Of a DNA stretch of 64,000 bases, positions 45,387-55,605 are shown piece by piece; within the stretch, counting starts at the first letter, position 1, and every line of letters begins with the position of its first letter. Origin of the DNA: Lachnospira pectinoschiza. GTDB taxonomy: Bacteria; Bacillota; Clostridia; Lachnospirales; Lachnospiraceae. The notes under the pieces were generated by a model. It made no database searches. It saw nothing but the letters and a program-made list of their open reading frames with translations, and was not told the DNA's origin. The stretch lies in contig NZ_FNHZ01000004.1 in assembly GCF_900103815.1 (NCBI RefSeq), positions 1 through 64,000 on the forward strand. Direction: 5' to 3'. The translations under genes and the position numbers were made by a program.

Positions 45387-47198
45387 TTAATCTGCGTATG
45401 TTACGTACATAAAGTACTTGAAGCCAAGTGGTGTTGAGAAGAAGCCTTCTACTGAATCATCAACCATGTAAAGATCTGTATAGAAGTATAATGGTGTGAT
45501 ACATCCTGTAGACATTAACATATCTTCTGCCTTGTGCATTAATTCATAACGAACTGTATCATCTGTACAAGACTTGATGATTGAGATGAGCTTGTCATAA
45601 GTTTCTGCCCATGTACCATTTGTTACATTTAAGTCATAACCGTATGATGTAAGGTCTAATGAGTAAGCCTTAACATCTGCGTTGTCGCCCTTACCAAACT
45701 GAACATCATTGTTACCTGATGCTGTTGTCCACATATCAAGGAATGTGATAGGGTCGTTGTAATCAGCTAACCAACCGTTACGAGCGATTGAGTAATCACC
45801 TGACTTACGTGTTGTTAAGAATGTTGCCCATTCCTGGTTTTCAAGCTGAATATTTACACCGTAGTTAGCGAGTGTACTCTGAACGTATTCACCAATTGCC
45901 TTATGACCTTCTGATGTATTGTAAAGGTATGTAAGTGTTGGTACGTCAGTGAACTTCTTTGTTGACTCGTCGTATGTGTAGTACTTCTTTAATGTTTCAA
46001 CAGCTGCTGTGCAGTTATCTGCATATGCATCTGCTGATGTATCAAAGTAACCATCGTAAGAATCTGAATCACCTGCGTTCTCATAGAACTCAGAACCATC
46101 AGCTTCTGTGATACCCATAGCTACGAATGATGAAGCAGGAACCTGACCGCCCTGAGCGATACCTTCTACTACATAGTTTCTATCAAGTAAGAGTGAGAAT
46201 GCATTTCTGATTTCAGCTTCTGCTTCTGTCTTTTCTGTTCCTGTTAATGTGCTTGTTGATGGAAGTAACTCTTCGTTAATGTTCCAGCATACATAGTATG
46301 TACCAAGCTGACCTGCAACTACAAATTCATCAGCGTAGTTTGTCTTTAAGTTTTCGATTTCGTTTGTTGGAACGTCATCGATTAACTGCCAGCTTCCGTT
46401 CTGGAAGTTTGTTAACTGGTTGTTAGCATCATCTGATAAATAGAAGTTGATTGTCTTCATTGTAACTTCGCTAGCATCAACATAGTTATCATTCTTTGTA
46501 ACTGTGATGAGTGAGTTGTGACTCCAGTCTGTTAATGTGTAAGCACCATTACTTACATATGTGCTAGGATCTGTTGCCCAACTTTCGTTAGCTACAACAT
46601 CTTCTCTTACTGGGTAGTAGCAAGGGAAAGCAAGTAATTCGTTCCAGTAAGGAACTGCATTTGAAAGTGTTACTACTAATGTCTTATCATCAGTAGCCTT
46701 AACATTAAGCTTTTCGCTTCCTGTTGCATCGTCTGCCCAAACTTCATCGTAACCGTCGATTACATCAAACATGTAACCATAATCAGCAGCAAGTGCTACT
46801 GAAGCAGCTCTGTTCCAAGCAAATTCAAAATCCTTAGCTGTTACAGCAACACCATCAGACCATGTTAAGCCATCTTTTAATGTGTATGTGTAAGTTACTG
46901 TACCATCAGCGTTCTCAACGCCGTCTACTAATTCTTCAGCTGCATCAGCTACAAGAACTGCCTTTCCTGAATCGTCCTGCTCCCATTTTGCAAGACCTGA
47001 GAAAAGGTGTGCTAATACTGTACCACTATCCACAGCAGAGTTAAGTGCTGGATCAAGTGTCTGTGGTTCTGATCCGAGGCAAACATTGATTTCATCTTTG
47101 TTTGTTACGGAACTCTTGCTTGCGCCTGAGCAACCAGAAAGTACTGTTGTTGCTACTAAGCCGACTACAAGCATAAGTGACATAAGTCTCTTCTTCAT
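45387..47198 (-). CDS. oppA: Oligopeptide ABC transporter substrate-binding lipoprotein
   Basis: About 603 residues. Lipoprotein signal peptide (MKKRLMSLMLVVGLVATTVLSGCSG) with lipidation at the Cys of LSGC. The mature protein is a cluster C/SBP_bac_5 binding protein: EINVCLGSEPQTLDPALNSA, LKDGLTWSDGVAVTAKDFEFAWNR and NGAYTLTDWSHNSLITVTKN. It binds peptides outside the membrane for OppBCDF. I chose the ATG at 47198 because AAGGAGG lies 9 nt upstream; the extension to 47237 lacks a site. It is last in the gene order with its own promoter, allowing the excess of binding protein usual for such systems. Confidence 0.95.
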   Translation of the reverse strand: MKKRLMSLMLVVGLVATTVLSGCSGASKSSVTNKDEINVCLGSEPQTLDPALNSAVDSGTVLAHLFSGLAKWEQDDSGKAVLVADAAEELVDGVENADGTVTYTYTLKDGLTWSDGVAVTAKDFEFAWNRAASVALAADYGYMFDVIDGYDEVWADDATGSEKLNVKATDDKTLVVTLSNAVPYWNELLAFPCYYPVREDVVANESWATDPSTYVSNGAYTLTDWSHNSLITVTKNDNYVDASEVTMKTINFYLSDDANNQLTNFQNGSWQLIDDVPTNEIENLKTNYADEFVVAGQLGTYYVCWNINEELLPSTSTLTGTEKTEAEAEIRNAFSLLLDRNYVVEGIAQGGQVPASSFVAMGITEADGSEFYENAGDSDSYDGYFDTSADAYADNCTAAVETLKKYYTYDESTKKFTDVPTLTYLYNTSEGHKAIGEYVQSTLANYGVNIQLENQEWATFLTTRKSGDYSIARNGWLADYNDPITFLDMWTTASGNNDVQFGKGDNADVKAYSLDLTSYGYDLNVTNGTWAETYDKLISIIKSCTDDTVRYELMHKAEDMLMSTGCITPLYFYTDLYMVDDSVEGFFSTPLGFKYFMYVTYAD

Positions 47199-47325
47199 AA
47201 ATCTTTTCCTCCTTAAGGTTGTAAATGTGTGTATCATAAAAATCCATAGTCTACAGCAGATTAATCAACTATGAATTGTATGACCTAATTGATAAGTTTC
47301 CCCAAACTTTTTTTAAATTAATGAT

Positions 47326-47354
47326 ATTATATCATCTTTTTAATTGTATATCAA
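47326..47354 (-). promoter_or_regulatory. Promoter of oppA
   Basis: TTGATA (47349-47354), 17 bp, then a perfect TATAAT (47326-47331) on the minus strand; start near 47319. The rest of the oppF-oppA gap (47199-47566) holds a long CTTGTTG.../CATAACAAG hairpin (about 47520-47556), two CATAAAAACC(T/G)ATATG repeats and an inverted pair TGAAAATGT/ACATTTTCA (47409-47443). Confidence 0.8.
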
Positions 47355-47566
47355 AAATAATATTTCTATCTTCAATATTTATGATTCTAATATCTTTTGT
47401 ATGCTTTTTGAAAATGTGTCAAATTTGCGGTTGTGATACATTTTCATAACAATCTGACATATCGGTTTTTATGTCTTGATTGTTAGTTTTTGCATATAGG
47501 TTTTTATGCATTTTCATAATCTTGTTATGCTAGCTTTCGCTAACACAACAAGACTATGTATTATTA

Positions 47567-48553
47567 TTAGTTAATTTCGCCAACTCTATGACAAGCTACG
47601 AAATGTCCTTTTGATACTTCCTTAAACTCTGGCATGCTTTCAGCACAAGCTGCTGTGGCATGTGGACATCTTGTTCTAAATGGACAACCTGATGGTGCAT
47701 TTAGTGGACTTGGGATGTCGCCTGATAATACGATTCGCTGATTCTCTCTTGCAATCTTTGGATCTGGAATTGGAACCGCACTCATGAGTGACTTTGAATA
47801 TGGGTGTAATGGTCTCTTATAGATTTCATCAGCGTCTGCTAATTCTACCATCTTTCCTAGATACATTACGGCAATTCTATCACTTATATGTCTTACGACT
47901 AAGAGGTCGTGAGCGATGAAGAGGTATGTAAGATTTAACTTATCCTGTAATTCTTCAAACATATTGATTACCTGTGCCTGGATTGATACATCGAGGGCTG
48001 ATACAGGCTCATCACATACGATGAACTTAGGATCTACAGCTAGGGATCTTGCAATACCGATACGCTGTCTCTGACCACCTGAGAATTCATGGGCATATCT
48101 TGATGCGTGCTCACTGTTTAAGCCTACATAGCTCATTAACTCAAGAATTCTATCTTGTCTTTCCTGCTTTGTCTTATACATCTTGTGAATGTCTAAAGGC
48201 TCAGCAATAATATCTGATACTGTCATTCTTGGGTTAAGTGAAGAATATGGATCCTGGAATACCATTGTTGCTTTCTTTCTGAATTCCTTAATATCCTTCT
48301 TTGTCTTAACTTCCTTACCATCAAACCAGATTTCTCCGGATGTTGGCTTATAGAGATTTAAAAGTGTACGTCCAACTGTTGTCTTACCGCAACCTGACTC
48401 ACCTACTAAACCTAATGTCTCGCCTTCTTTAATAGTAAATGATACATCATCTACAGCCTTTAGAGGCTTTGTCTTAAAAGCGCCAACATTTATATTAAAG
48501 TACTCTTTAAGGTGCTTTACCTCAACGAGTGTCTTTGCATTATCATTACTCAT
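47567..48553 (-). CDS. oppF: Oligopeptide ABC transporter ATP-binding protein OppF
   Basis: About 328 residues. Walker A is [12 protein letters not shown], the signature [17 protein letters not shown] and Walker [15 protein letters not shown] are intact. The C-terminal [17 protein letters not shown] motif is the Cys-rich extension of Opp/Dpp ATPases. I chose the ATG at 48553: it overlaps the oppD stop by 8 nt (translational coupling) and follows AAGGCGGTG. Partner of OppD in powering the OppBC pore. Confidence 0.96.
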   Translation of the reverse strand: MSNDNAKTLVEVKHLKEYFNINVGAFKTKPLKAVDDVSFTIKEGETLGLVGESGCGKTTVGRTLLNLYKPTSGEIWFDGKEVKTKKDIKEFRKKATMVFQDPYSSLNPRMTVSDIIAEPLDIHKMYKTKQERQDRILELMSYVGLNSEHASRYAHEFSGGQRQRIGIARSLAVDPKFIVCDEPVSALDVSIQAQVINMFEELQDKLNLTYLFIAHDLLVVRHISDRIAVMYLGKMVELADADEIYKRPLHPYSKSLMSAVPIPDPKIARENQRIVLSGDIPSPLNAPSGCPFRTRCPHATAACAESMPEFKEVSKGHFVACHRVGEIN

Positions 48554-49538
48554 TAACAGCACCGCCTTCCTTTAACTTCTTAACGTTCATCCAACATGCA
48601 GCCTGATGATCAGCATCAATCTGCATTCTTTGACATTTCTCACGTAAACAAATCTTTAATGCCTGTTCACATCTAGGTGCAAATGCACATCCCTTAGGCA
48701 TATTAAGAAGGTCGATTGGTGTTCCTGAAATTGGCTTTAATCTTTCCCCTGAGTTTGCATCAGTTGGGATTGAACGAATTAAGCCTTTAGTGTATTCGTG
48801 ACATGGGTTATAGAAGATTGCATCTGCTGTTCCCTGTTCACATATTGAACCTGCATACATTACGATTACTTCGTCACACATCTGTGCTACAACACCTAAG
48901 TCGTGAGTAATCATGATGATTGCCATGCCTAACTTCTTCTGGATGTTCTGCATTAATTCAAGGATCTGTGCCTGAATTGTAACATCAAGGGCTGTTGTTG
49001 GTTCATCGGCAATAAGAATATCTGGTTCGCAGGCAAGCGCCATAGCGATCATTACTCTCTGTCTCATACCACCTGAGAATTCATGTGGATACTGCTTCAT
49101 TCTCTTCTCTGGCTCGTTTACATTTACAAGAGTAAGCATCTCGATTGCTCTTTCTCTTGCCTGTTCTTTATTACGGTCAGTATGAAGAAGGATTGCTTCC
49201 ATAAGCTGCTTTCCAATTGTGTATGTTGGATTCAAGCTTGTCATTGGATCCTGGAAGATGATTGAGATCTTATTACCTCTAATTGTCTTCATTACGGACT
49301 CACCAGAATTAACTAATTCTTGTCCTCTAAACTTTATTGATCCAGATACAATCTTTCCTGCACCTGCTAAAATCTGCATAATTGAATATGCTGTTACAGA
49401 CTTTCCGGAACCTGATTCACCTACGATACCAAGTACTTTGCCTTCGTCAAGGTTAAATGATACTCCGTTTACTGCCTTAACTTCACCGGCGTCTGTAAAA
49501 AATGATGTATGTAAATCTTTTACTTCTAATAAACTCAT
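48546..49538 (-). CDS. oppD: Oligopeptide ABC transporter ATP-binding protein OppD
   Basis: 330 residues. Walker A is [16 protein letters not shown], the signature [18 protein letters not shown] and Walker [16 protein letters not shown] are present. The C-terminal [20 protein letters not shown] is the Cys-rich Opp extension. Between oppC and oppF; AGGAGG before the ATG. OppD/OppF hydrolyse ATP for peptide import. Confidence 0.96.
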   Translation of the reverse strand: MSLLEVKDLHTSFFTDAGEVKAVNGVSFNLDEGKVLGIVGESGSGKSVTAYSIMQILAGAGKIVSGSIKFRGQELVNSGESVMKTIRGNKISIIFQDPMTSLNPTYTIGKQLMEAILLHTDRNKEQARERAIEMLTLVNVNEPEKRMKQYPHEFSGGMRQRVMIAMALACEPDILIADEPTTALDVTIQAQILELMQNIQKKLGMAIIMITHDLGVVAQMCDEVIVMYAGSICEQGTADAIFYNPCHEYTKGLIRSIPTDANSGERLKPISGTPIDLLNMPKGCAFAPRCEQALKICLREKCQRMQIDADHQAACWMNVKKLKEGGAVNE

Positions 49539-49555
49539 CTCAAAACGCCTCCTAT

Positions 49556-50629
49556 TTACTTATTTAACTTTGGATCAAATGCATCTCTTAAACCATCACC
49601 AAAGAGGTTTAATGATAGAACGATTAAGGAAATAACCACTGCTGGAATAACCATTCTATATGCATATGATGAAATACCATTTAAGGCATCTGATGCAAGT
49701 GAACCTAGCGATGGCATAGGTGCATTTACACCGAGTCCTAAGAATGAAAGGTAACTCTCTGTAAAGATAGCACTTGGAATCTGAAGGGCTGTTGAGATAA
49801 TTACTAAGCTGATGCAGTTAGGTAATAAATGCTTTAGGATTACCCACTTACCCTTAGCGCCTGCAGCCTTAGATGCTAGTACGTATTCTTGCTCTCTAAG
49901 AGATAAAATCTGACCTCTAATTAATCTGGCCATTGATACCCAATAAAGTAAACCGAAAACGATAAATAAACTTATCATGTTGGAACCGAGCTTTTCAAGC
50001 GGTGTTCCTTCTAATGCTGTGGATAATGTTACTTTTAATACTGATGATAATAAAATTACCATAAGTGTATCTGGAAGTGAGTAGATGATATCAACTATTC
50101 GCATGATAATCATATCTATCTTTCCACCAAAATATCCTGAAATTGAGCCAATTGTTAAACCAATGATTAATACGATAATACTTGCAAAGAAACCTACTGC
50201 AAGTGAGATTCTTGTTCCGTATACAACTCTGATGAAGTAATCTCTACCCTGAGAATCTGTACCAAAGATGTGTGGGAAAATCTTTTCGCCTGCGTCAATT
50301 CTTGCTAATTCTGTCTTTCCGTATTCGAATGGCTTTAGGTTATTATATGATGAATCTACTGCCTGTCCTGGTGTGTTACCAAGCATTGTATCATATGAAT
50401 ATGGCCATACCATTGGTAAGAAAATTGCTGCTAATGTTATTATTACTATTATAAAAAAACAGACTGTTGCGACTTTATTCTTTAAGAGTCTCTTTACACC
50501 ATCTTTAAAGAATGTTGAAGCTGGTCTCATCTGAACGATATAAGACTTCTCGTCTTCTGTCGCTGTTTCGAAATCGTCTGCCATGTAGTTTTCCATGTCA
50601 ATCTGATTGTTAAATGGGTTCTTCGACAT
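49556..50629 (-). CDS. oppC: Oligopeptide ABC transporter permease OppC
   Basis: 357 residues with about six TM segments: the first near 52-72, then a periplasmic loop including HIFGTDSQGRDYFIRVVYGTR. The EAA-type loop ASKAAGAKGKWVILKHLLPNC contacts the ATPases, followed by SYLSFLGLGVNAPMPSLG. Forms the pore with OppB. The 60-residue N-terminal cytoplasmic stretch is longer than in many homologues. Start supported by AAGGAGT. Confidence 0.95.
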   Translation of the reverse strand: MSKNPFNNQIDMENYMADDFETATEDEKSYIVQMRPASTFFKDGVKRLLKNKVATVCFFIIVIITLAAIFLPMVWPYSYDTMLGNTPGQAVDSSYNNLKPFEYGKTELARIDAGEKIFPHIFGTDSQGRDYFIRVVYGTRISLAVGFFASIIVLIIGLTIGSISGYFGGKIDMIIMRIVDIIYSLPDTLMVILLSSVLKVTLSTALEGTPLEKLGSNMISLFIVFGLLYWVSMARLIRGQILSLREQEYVLASKAAGAKGKWVILKHLLPNCISLVIISTALQIPSAIFTESYLSFLGLGVNAPMPSLGSLASDALNGISSYAYRMVIPAVVISLIVLSLNLFGDGLRDAFDPKLNK

Positions 50630-50672
50630 AATTTCACTCCTTATTCCAATTTTATAAACTATAACTTACTAA

Positions 50673-51602
50673 TTAATCTAAGTTAATTCTTGGATCTACG
50701 ATCTTGTATAAGATATCACTTACTAAGTTCATAATAACGATTAATGTTGCAAGTACAATTGTTGTACCCATAATCATTGTATAATCTCTGTTAGTGATTG
50801 AGCTTACGAATGCTCTACCGATACCAGGAACTGCAAAGATCTGTTCTACTACTAGGGAACCTGTTACAATACCTGCAAGCATTGGTCCAAAGTAAGTAAT
50901 TACAGGAATAAGGGAATTCTTTAATGCGTGTCCGAAAATAATCTTAACGCCGGATACACCCTTAGCTCTTGCTGTTCTAATATAGTCCTGACCTAATACG
51001 TCAAGCATTGATGATCTAGTAAGTCTTGTAATATAAGCCATTGGATAAAGTGATAATGTCACGACTGGTAAAACAAGGCCGTTTGTTGCTGCACCATTAG
51101 CTGGGAATAATCCTAACTTAATTGAGAAAATAGTTAGGAGTAATGTACCCATGATAAATGATGGCATAGATACAAATGCCGTAGTAATTACCATGATGAT
51201 TCTATCAAATATACTATTTCTTTTAAGCGCTGCCACTGATCCTAATACAACGCCAATAATAAGTGCGATGAATGCTGCTTCAAGTCCTAATCTTGCTGAT
51301 GTCTTTAAGCCATCTGAAATGATATCAACAACTTCTCTACCCTTCTGCTTTAAAGAAGGACCGAAATCGAACTTTGTAACAACGTCCTTTAGATAAGTTA
51401 CATACTGAGTTGCAAGTGGCTTGTCTAATCCATACTTAGCCTCAAGTGCTGCTTGAGCTGCTTCTGTCATGGACTTCTCTCCCTGGAATGGGCCACCTGG
51501 TACAGCATGCATTACGAAAAATGTAACTGTGATTACTACCCATACAGTTACTACTGCTAATAGCAGTCTCTTTAAAATGTACAGTAATGTCTTTGAATTC
51601 AT
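50673..51602 (-). CDS. oppB: Oligopeptide ABC transporter permease OppB
   Basis: About 309 residues, six TM segments. LYILKRLLLAVVTVWVVITVTFF at the start, HAVPGGPF, YGLDKPLATQYV, the EAA loop DYIRTARAKGVSGVKIIFGHALKNSLIPV, and FAVPGIGRAFVSSITNRDYTMIMG are the family pattern. First gene of oppBCDF. I chose the ATG at 51602 with AAGGCAG upstream; the TTG at 51611 is less likely. The 528-nt gap upstream contains hairpins but no clear gene. Confidence 0.95.
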   Translation of the reverse strand: MNSKTLLYILKRLLLAVVTVWVVITVTFFVMHAVPGGPFQGEKSMTEAAQAALEAKYGLDKPLATQYVTYLKDVVTKFDFGPSLKQKGREVVDIISDGLKTSARLGLEAAFIALIIGVVLGSVAALKRNSIFDRIIMVITTAFVSMPSFIMGTLLLTIFSIKLGLFPANGAATNGLVLPVVTLSLYPMAYITRLTRSSMLDVLGQDYIRTARAKGVSGVKIIFGHALKNSLIPVITYFGPMLAGIVTGSLVVEQIFAVPGIGRAFVSSITNRDYTMIMGTTIVLATLIVIMNLVSDILYKIVDPRINLD

Positions 51603-51835
51603 AATTAACAACTGCCTTTCCGATTTTTTTATTGTGCTATTCTAAAAATCCACGAGTTGGACCAAAAGCTATAGCACGCCATTCACTATTTAAAAATCAA
51701 TTTCAAAATAACATTGGTTATTTACTCATTAATTTAGCCATAGATATTAATTTGTGAATGTGCAAGTAAATGTGTTGTTTTGTAATTTTGTTTAAAAATA
51801 GTCAAATGTGTGTTTTGTTTCATGCATTTAACGCT

Positions 51836-51980
51836 TTAATCGGTTAAAGTGCTTTGATGTAAAACAATGCAAGGATGCTTTGCATCTTTGCATAAATTCC
51901 CTTTTTTCATTTTTATACAACCCCTAACCTTTAAAAGTTTAGGATTCTTATCTCTGTTCCATAGGTTTTAGAACATTGAT
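51836..51980. other. Hairpin-rich gap upstream of oppB (51603-52130)
   Basis: The gap holds CCTAAACTTTT/AAAGGTTAGG (about 51926-51946), GCAAAGATGC/GCATCCTTGC (about 51868-51890) and the short palindrome CTTTAATCGGTTAAAG (51834-51849), which could be an operator. I found no strong -35/-10 pair. A 24-codon ORF (51836-51910) is not convincing. Confidence 0.4.
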
Positions 51981-52049
51981 CATCATTTTCCATCCTTCTC
52001 TACATCAAAGGTTGTTAATTTTTAATTTTGTATTTAAAACTATCTGTTT

Positions 52050-52086
52050 ATAGCAAAACAGCGTCCACAGCTAATGTGTGGACGCC
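52050..52086 (-). terminator. Terminator of rplM-rpsI
   Basis: GCGTCCACA-CATTAGC-TGTGGACGC followed by TGTTTTGCT on the minus strand, about 45 nt after the rpsI stop. Confidence 0.85.
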
Positions 52087-52130
52087 ATTGTCTGCTAATT
52101 TTATCAATAATATTTGTGATAAAAATAATA

Positions 52131-52535
52131 TTATCTCTTTGAGAACTGTGGAGCACGACGAGCTGCCTTTAAGCCGTACTTCTTTCTTTCCTTCATACGT
52201 GGATCTCTTGTTAAGAAACCTGCCTTCTTAAGTGATGGACGATATTCGTCTGAATCAACCTGAAGAAGTGCTCTTGAAATACCATGTCTGATAGCGCCTG
52301 CCTGACCTGTTGTTCCACCGCCATGAACGTTAACGATTACATCGTACTTCTCTGTTGTTTCTGTGAGAACTAATGGCTGCTTTACAACAACCTTAAGTGT
52401 CTCAAGACCAAAATATTCATCAAGTGATCTCTTATTTATTGTAATATTACCTGTACCAGGTACTAAATATACTCTAGCAATACTGCTTTTTCTTCTACCT
52501 GTTCCGTAGAACTTTCCATTAGCTTTCTTTGCCAC
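52131..52535 (-). CDS. rpsI: 30S ribosomal protein S9
   Basis: 134 residues. [22 protein letters not shown] and the C-terminal [17 protein letters not shown], which reaches the decoding centre, identify S9. GTG start with AAGGAGG upstream. Second gene of the rplM-rpsI pair, 27 nt after rplM. Confidence 0.98.
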   Translation of the reverse strand: MAKKANGKFYGTGRRKSSIARVYLVPGTGNITINKRSLDEYFGLETLKVVVKQPLVLTETTEKYDVIVNVHGGGTTGQAGAIRHGISRALLQVDSDEYRPSLKKAGFLTRDPRMKERKKYGLKAARRAPQFSKR

Positions 52536-52562
52536 TGTTATTTCCTCCTTATATTATGCCTA

Positions 52563-52997
52563 TTAAAACTTTAATACTTCTGGCTTCTGTGCTGCCTGCT
52601 CATGTTCTGGGCCTGCATATACGTGAAGCTTTGTGTACATCTGACGTCCTAAAGGTCCCTTTGGAAGCATTCCCTTAACAGCTAATTCAATAACTCTTTC
52701 AGGCTTCTTAGCCATCATTTCCTTAAGTGTTGTTTCCTTCATACCACCTACGTAGTCTGAGTGATTGTAATAAATCTTCTGATCTAACTTCTTACCAGTT
52801 GTCTTTACCTTAGAAGCGTTGATAACGATTACGTTGTCACCACAGTCAAGGAATGGTGTGTACTCAGGCTTATTCTTACCTCTAAGTACAGCAGCAACCT
52901 GTGATGATAAACGACCTAATGTATAATCTGCAGCATCTACAACATACCATTTTCTTTCGATATTAGATGCACTAGCCATAAATGTCTTGTTACTCAT
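52563..52997 (-). CDS. rplM: 50S ribosomal protein L13
   Basis: 144 residues. [44 protein letters not shown] and the [18 protein letters not shown] end identify L13, an early-assembly 23S rRNA binder. AGGAGG before the ATG. A strong promoter and a leader with hairpins lie upstream, suggesting autoregulation. Confidence 0.98.
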   Translation of the reverse strand: MSNKTFMASASNIERKWYVVDAADYTLGRLSSQVAAVLRGKNKPEYTPFLDCGDNVIVINASKVKTTGKKLDQKIYYNHSDYVGGMKETTLKEMMAKKPERVIELAVKGMLPKGPLGRQMYTKLHVYAGPEHEQAAQKPEVLKF

Positions 52998-53117
52998 GGT
53001 TTCCTCCTAAATTGCTTTAATGCACTTTAATGTTTCATAATTATTATCAAATACTTCTCCGGGGCATTGGCTAAGTATTCATAATCATAATTAATGTCAG
53101 CGTATTACACGCCACAT
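52998..53117 (-). promoter_or_regulatory. Probable L13-type ribosomal protein leader RNA
   Basis: From the predicted start near 53117 to the rplM ATG the transcript holds AATACTT/AAGTATT (53051-53080) with a GC-rich loop and a further stem around GCGT/ACGC (53096-53114). An L13 leader motif is known upstream of rplM in low-GC Gram-positives, where L13 can bind its own mRNA. Assignment is by position and the presence of structure, not by a confirmed match. Confidence 0.55.
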
Positions 53118-53123
53118 TTAAGA

Positions 53124-53152
53124 ATTATATATCACGGCGCTTATGGTGTCAA
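53124..53152 (-). promoter_or_regulatory. Consensus promoter of rplM-rpsI
   Basis: TTGACA (53147-53152), 17 bp, TATAAT (53124-53129) on the minus strand: a perfect sigma-A promoter, fitting a highly expressed ribosomal operon. Confidence 0.92.
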
Positions 53153-53200
53153 TGATTTTTTCGCTTTAGTTTAGATTATTAAGTTCCACTTTTTTAAGCC

Positions 53201-53959
53201 CTAATACTGGATTTCTACTAGGGTTAAGCCTTGTGGCGGAGCAGTTTCCCCTGCTTTAGTTCTATCAAGGGCTTCTAGCATTTCTTTGACGTATTGTGAC
53301 TCAAATCGGCCTTTGCCAACTCCTACTAATGTTCCTGCTATTATTCTTACCATATTATATAGAAAGCCATTTCCTTTTACTCTTATTATTATCTCGCCTT
53401 GATAGTCTTTGCCTTCTTTTTTATCTTTAGCTATTAATTCTATTGAGTAAATTGTTCTAATGGTTGTTTCTGCCTGTGTATGCACGCTTGCAAAACTTTT
53501 AAAATCGTGTTCTCCTATTAGGTAGTTTGCGGCTTCTTGCATTTTTTCTAAGTCTAGCTTTGCCTGTACGTGCCAGCTATATCTTCTTTCTTGTGGTAGA
53601 TAAAATTCTGTGTTTGAGATCTTGTATTCGTAGGTCTTTTTTGTGTCACAGTGTCTTGGATGAAAGTCTTTATCTACTTCTTCTGATTTTTGTATCTGTA
53701 TATCTTCTGGCAAATATCTATTGAGGGCATAGCTAAATCTATCTGCTGGTATTGTGGAACTTGTGTCAAATACTGCTACATTTCCTTTGCCGTGCACTCC
53801 CGCATCAGTTCTACTTGCTCCGATTACGTGCACATTTTCACCAGTAAGACTTGCTATGGCTTTGTCTAGTTCTGCCTCGATTGTTGGAGCGTTTGGCTGT
53901 ATCTGCCAGCCGCTATAGTTGGTTCCGTCGTAGCTTACTGTAAGCTTTATTCTTTTCAT
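53201..53959 (-). CDS. truA: tRNA pseudouridine synthase A
   Basis: 252 residues. KLTVSYDGTNYSGWQIQPNAPT starts the protein and GASRTDAGVHGKGNVAVF holds the catalytic Asp (near 52). The C-terminal GFLYNMVRIIAGTLVGVGKG is a family signature. It makes pseudouridine 38-40 in the anticodon arm. It follows ecfT by 9 nt and precedes rplM; ecfA1-ecfA2-ecfT-truA-rplM-rpsI is the classical Firmicutes order. Confidence 0.96.
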   Translation of the reverse strand: MKRIKLTVSYDGTNYSGWQIQPNAPTIEAELDKAIASLTGENVHVIGASRTDAGVHGKGNVAVFDTSSTIPADRFSYALNRYLPEDIQIQKSEEVDKDFHPRHCDTKKTYEYKISNTEFYLPQERRYSWHVQAKLDLEKMQEAANYLIGEHDFKSFASVHTQAETTIRTIYSIELIAKDKKEGKDYQGEIIIRVKGNGFLYNMVRIIAGTLVGVGKGRFESQYVKEMLEALDRTKAGETAPPQGLTLVEIQY

Positions 53960-53968
53960 TCTTACCTC

Positions 53969-54769
53969 TTAAAATATGATATTTAGGCTAATACAGATTC
54001 CTAAGTATAGGATGAGTATTAGGTAGGCTAAATAGTCTTTTTTGCTATATTTTAATGGTTTCATCTTGGTTCTGCCATTAGACCCGTGATAGCATCTTGC
54101 TTCCATGGCCATTGCTAGGTCGTCTGCTCGTCTAAAGGCGGAGATGAATAGTGGTACTAAAATTGGCACCATGGCTTTTGCTCGCTTTATGAAGTTTCCT
54201 GTTTCAAAGTCGGCGCCTCTTGCTTGCTGCGCGCGCATGATTTTGTCGGTTTCATCAATTAGGATTGGGATGAATCTTAGTGCGATGGACATCATCATGG
54301 CGATTTCGTGTACTGGGACTTTGATATATTTTAAAAAGGATAATCCTTTTTCTAGTCCGTCTGTTAGGTTGTTTGGTGTGGTAGTTAGGGTCATTAGGGA
54401 TGAGCCCATGATTAAATATACAAGTCTGATTACCATAAAGATAGCGGTTTTTAGGCCTCTGTCTGTGATGGTTATTTTCCACACTTTAAAAATTACGGTT
54501 CCTGGTGTTAAAAATAGGTTAAATGCCGCGCTTATTAGTATCAAAATCAGGATTGCCTTTAGGCCTCTTACGATGAACTTAAAGGGTACTTTTGAGGCGA
54601 TTATTAGGCCTGCTAGGGCTAGGGTTGCCACGATGTACACGAGAATGTTCATGCCGAGGAACAGGGATATGATAAAAATAAGTGTCCCCATGAGTTTTAC
54701 TCTTGGATCTAGGCTATGTATCACCGAATTTGTTTGATAGTATTGTCCTATTGTTATGTCTCTTATCAT
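53969..54769 (-). CDS. ecfT: Energy-coupling factor transporter transmembrane protein EcfT
   Basis: 266 residues, five or more TM segments. HSLDPRVKLMGTLIFIISL near the start, and the two Ala-Arg-Gly-type coupling motifs QQARGADFETGNF and MEARCYHGSNGRT that contact the ATPases. It scaffolds the shared module to which vitamin-specific S components dock. Its ATG overlaps the ecfA2 stop (ATGA), so translation is coupled. No S component is in the window. Confidence 0.95.
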   Translation of the reverse strand: MIRDITIGQYYQTNSVIHSLDPRVKLMGTLIFIISLFLGMNILVYIVATLALAGLIIASKVPFKFIVRGLKAILILILISAAFNLFLTPGTVIFKVWKITITDRGLKTAIFMVIRLVYLIMGSSLMTLTTTPNNLTDGLEKGLSFLKYIKVPVHEIAMMMSIALRFIPILIDETDKIMRAQQARGADFETGNFIKRAKAMVPILVPLFISAFRRADDLAMAMEARCYHGSNGRTKMKPLKYSKKDYLAYLILILYLGICISLNIIF

Positions 54770-55605
54770 AATATCTCCAATATGCTTTTCTTGGCCTCTT
54801 CTATAGTGATGGCGTCTGTGTCTACGTCAAATCCTGCATTTTTCAAATCGTTCATAATATATGTTACTTTTGGTGCTGCTAGGCCAATTTCTTCTAATTC
54901 TTTATGATGTCTAAATACATTCTTAGGTGTGTCATCATATTTAAGTATTCCGTCGTTCATTACCATGATTCGGTCTACGTGTGTGGCTACATCTTCCATG
55001 CTGTGGGACACGAGTATGATTGTGATGCCTGTCTTTCGTAGATTTTCTAATACTGAAAATATTTCGTCGCGGCCTTTTGGATCTAGGCCCGCTGTTGGTT
55101 CGTCTAGTATTAGTACTTCTGGTTTCATGGCTAAGACGCCTGCGATTGCTACTCTTCTTTTTTGTCCACCGGATAAATCAAATGGTGAATTGTAGTAAAA
55201 TTTTTCATCTAGTCCTACTAGCTTCAAGCTTTCAAAGGCTCTTAGTTCGCATTCTTGCTTTGATAGGCCTTGATTTTTAGGGCCGAAGCATACATCTTTA
55301 AAGATGGTGCTTTCAAAGAGCTGATGCTCTGGGTACTGGAATACTAGTCCTACCTTGCTTCTTAGCTCTTTCATATTGTAGCCTTTTTCATAAATATCTT
55401 GCCCATCATAATAAATGTGACCTGATGTTGCCTTATTTAGTCCGTTTAGATGCTGTATAAAGGTTGACTTTCCTGACCCTGTGTGTCCGATTAGGCCAAT
55501 AAATTCGCCTTTTTCAATTACGCAGCTAACGTCTTTTAGGGCATGTCGTTCAAAGCTTGTGCCAGCTTCATATATGTAATTTATCTTATCTACTATTATT
55601 GACAT
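54766..55605 (-). CDS. ecfA2: Energy-coupling factor transporter ATPase EcfA2
   Basis: 279 residues. Walker A GLIGHTGSGKSTFIQHLNGL, signature DLSGGQKRRVAIAG and Walker B VLILDEPTAGLDPKG are intact, with the EcfA-specific YPEHQLFESTIFKDVCFGP Q-loop region. It begins before the end of ecfA1 (20-nt overlap). It energises vitamin uptake with EcfA1 and EcfT. Confidence 0.96.
   Translation of the reverse strand: MSIIVDKINYIYEAGTSFERHALKDVSCVIEKGEFIGLIGHTGSGKSTFIQHLNGLNKATSGHIYYDGQDIYEKGYNMKELRSKVGLVFQYPEHQLFESTIFKDVCFGPKNQGLSKQECELRAFESLKLVGLDEKFYYNSPFDLSGGQKRRVAIAGVLAMKPEVLILDEPTAGLDPKGRDEIFSVLENLRKTGITIILVSHSMEDVATHVDRIMVMNDGILKYDDTPKNVFRHHKELEEIGLAAPKVTYIMNDLKNAGFDVDTDAITIEEAKKSILEIL

Noticed and set aside
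51836-51910. 24-codon ORF upstream of oppB as leader peptide
   Set aside because: Weak ribosome binding site, no attenuator-type terminator and no clear residue bias.
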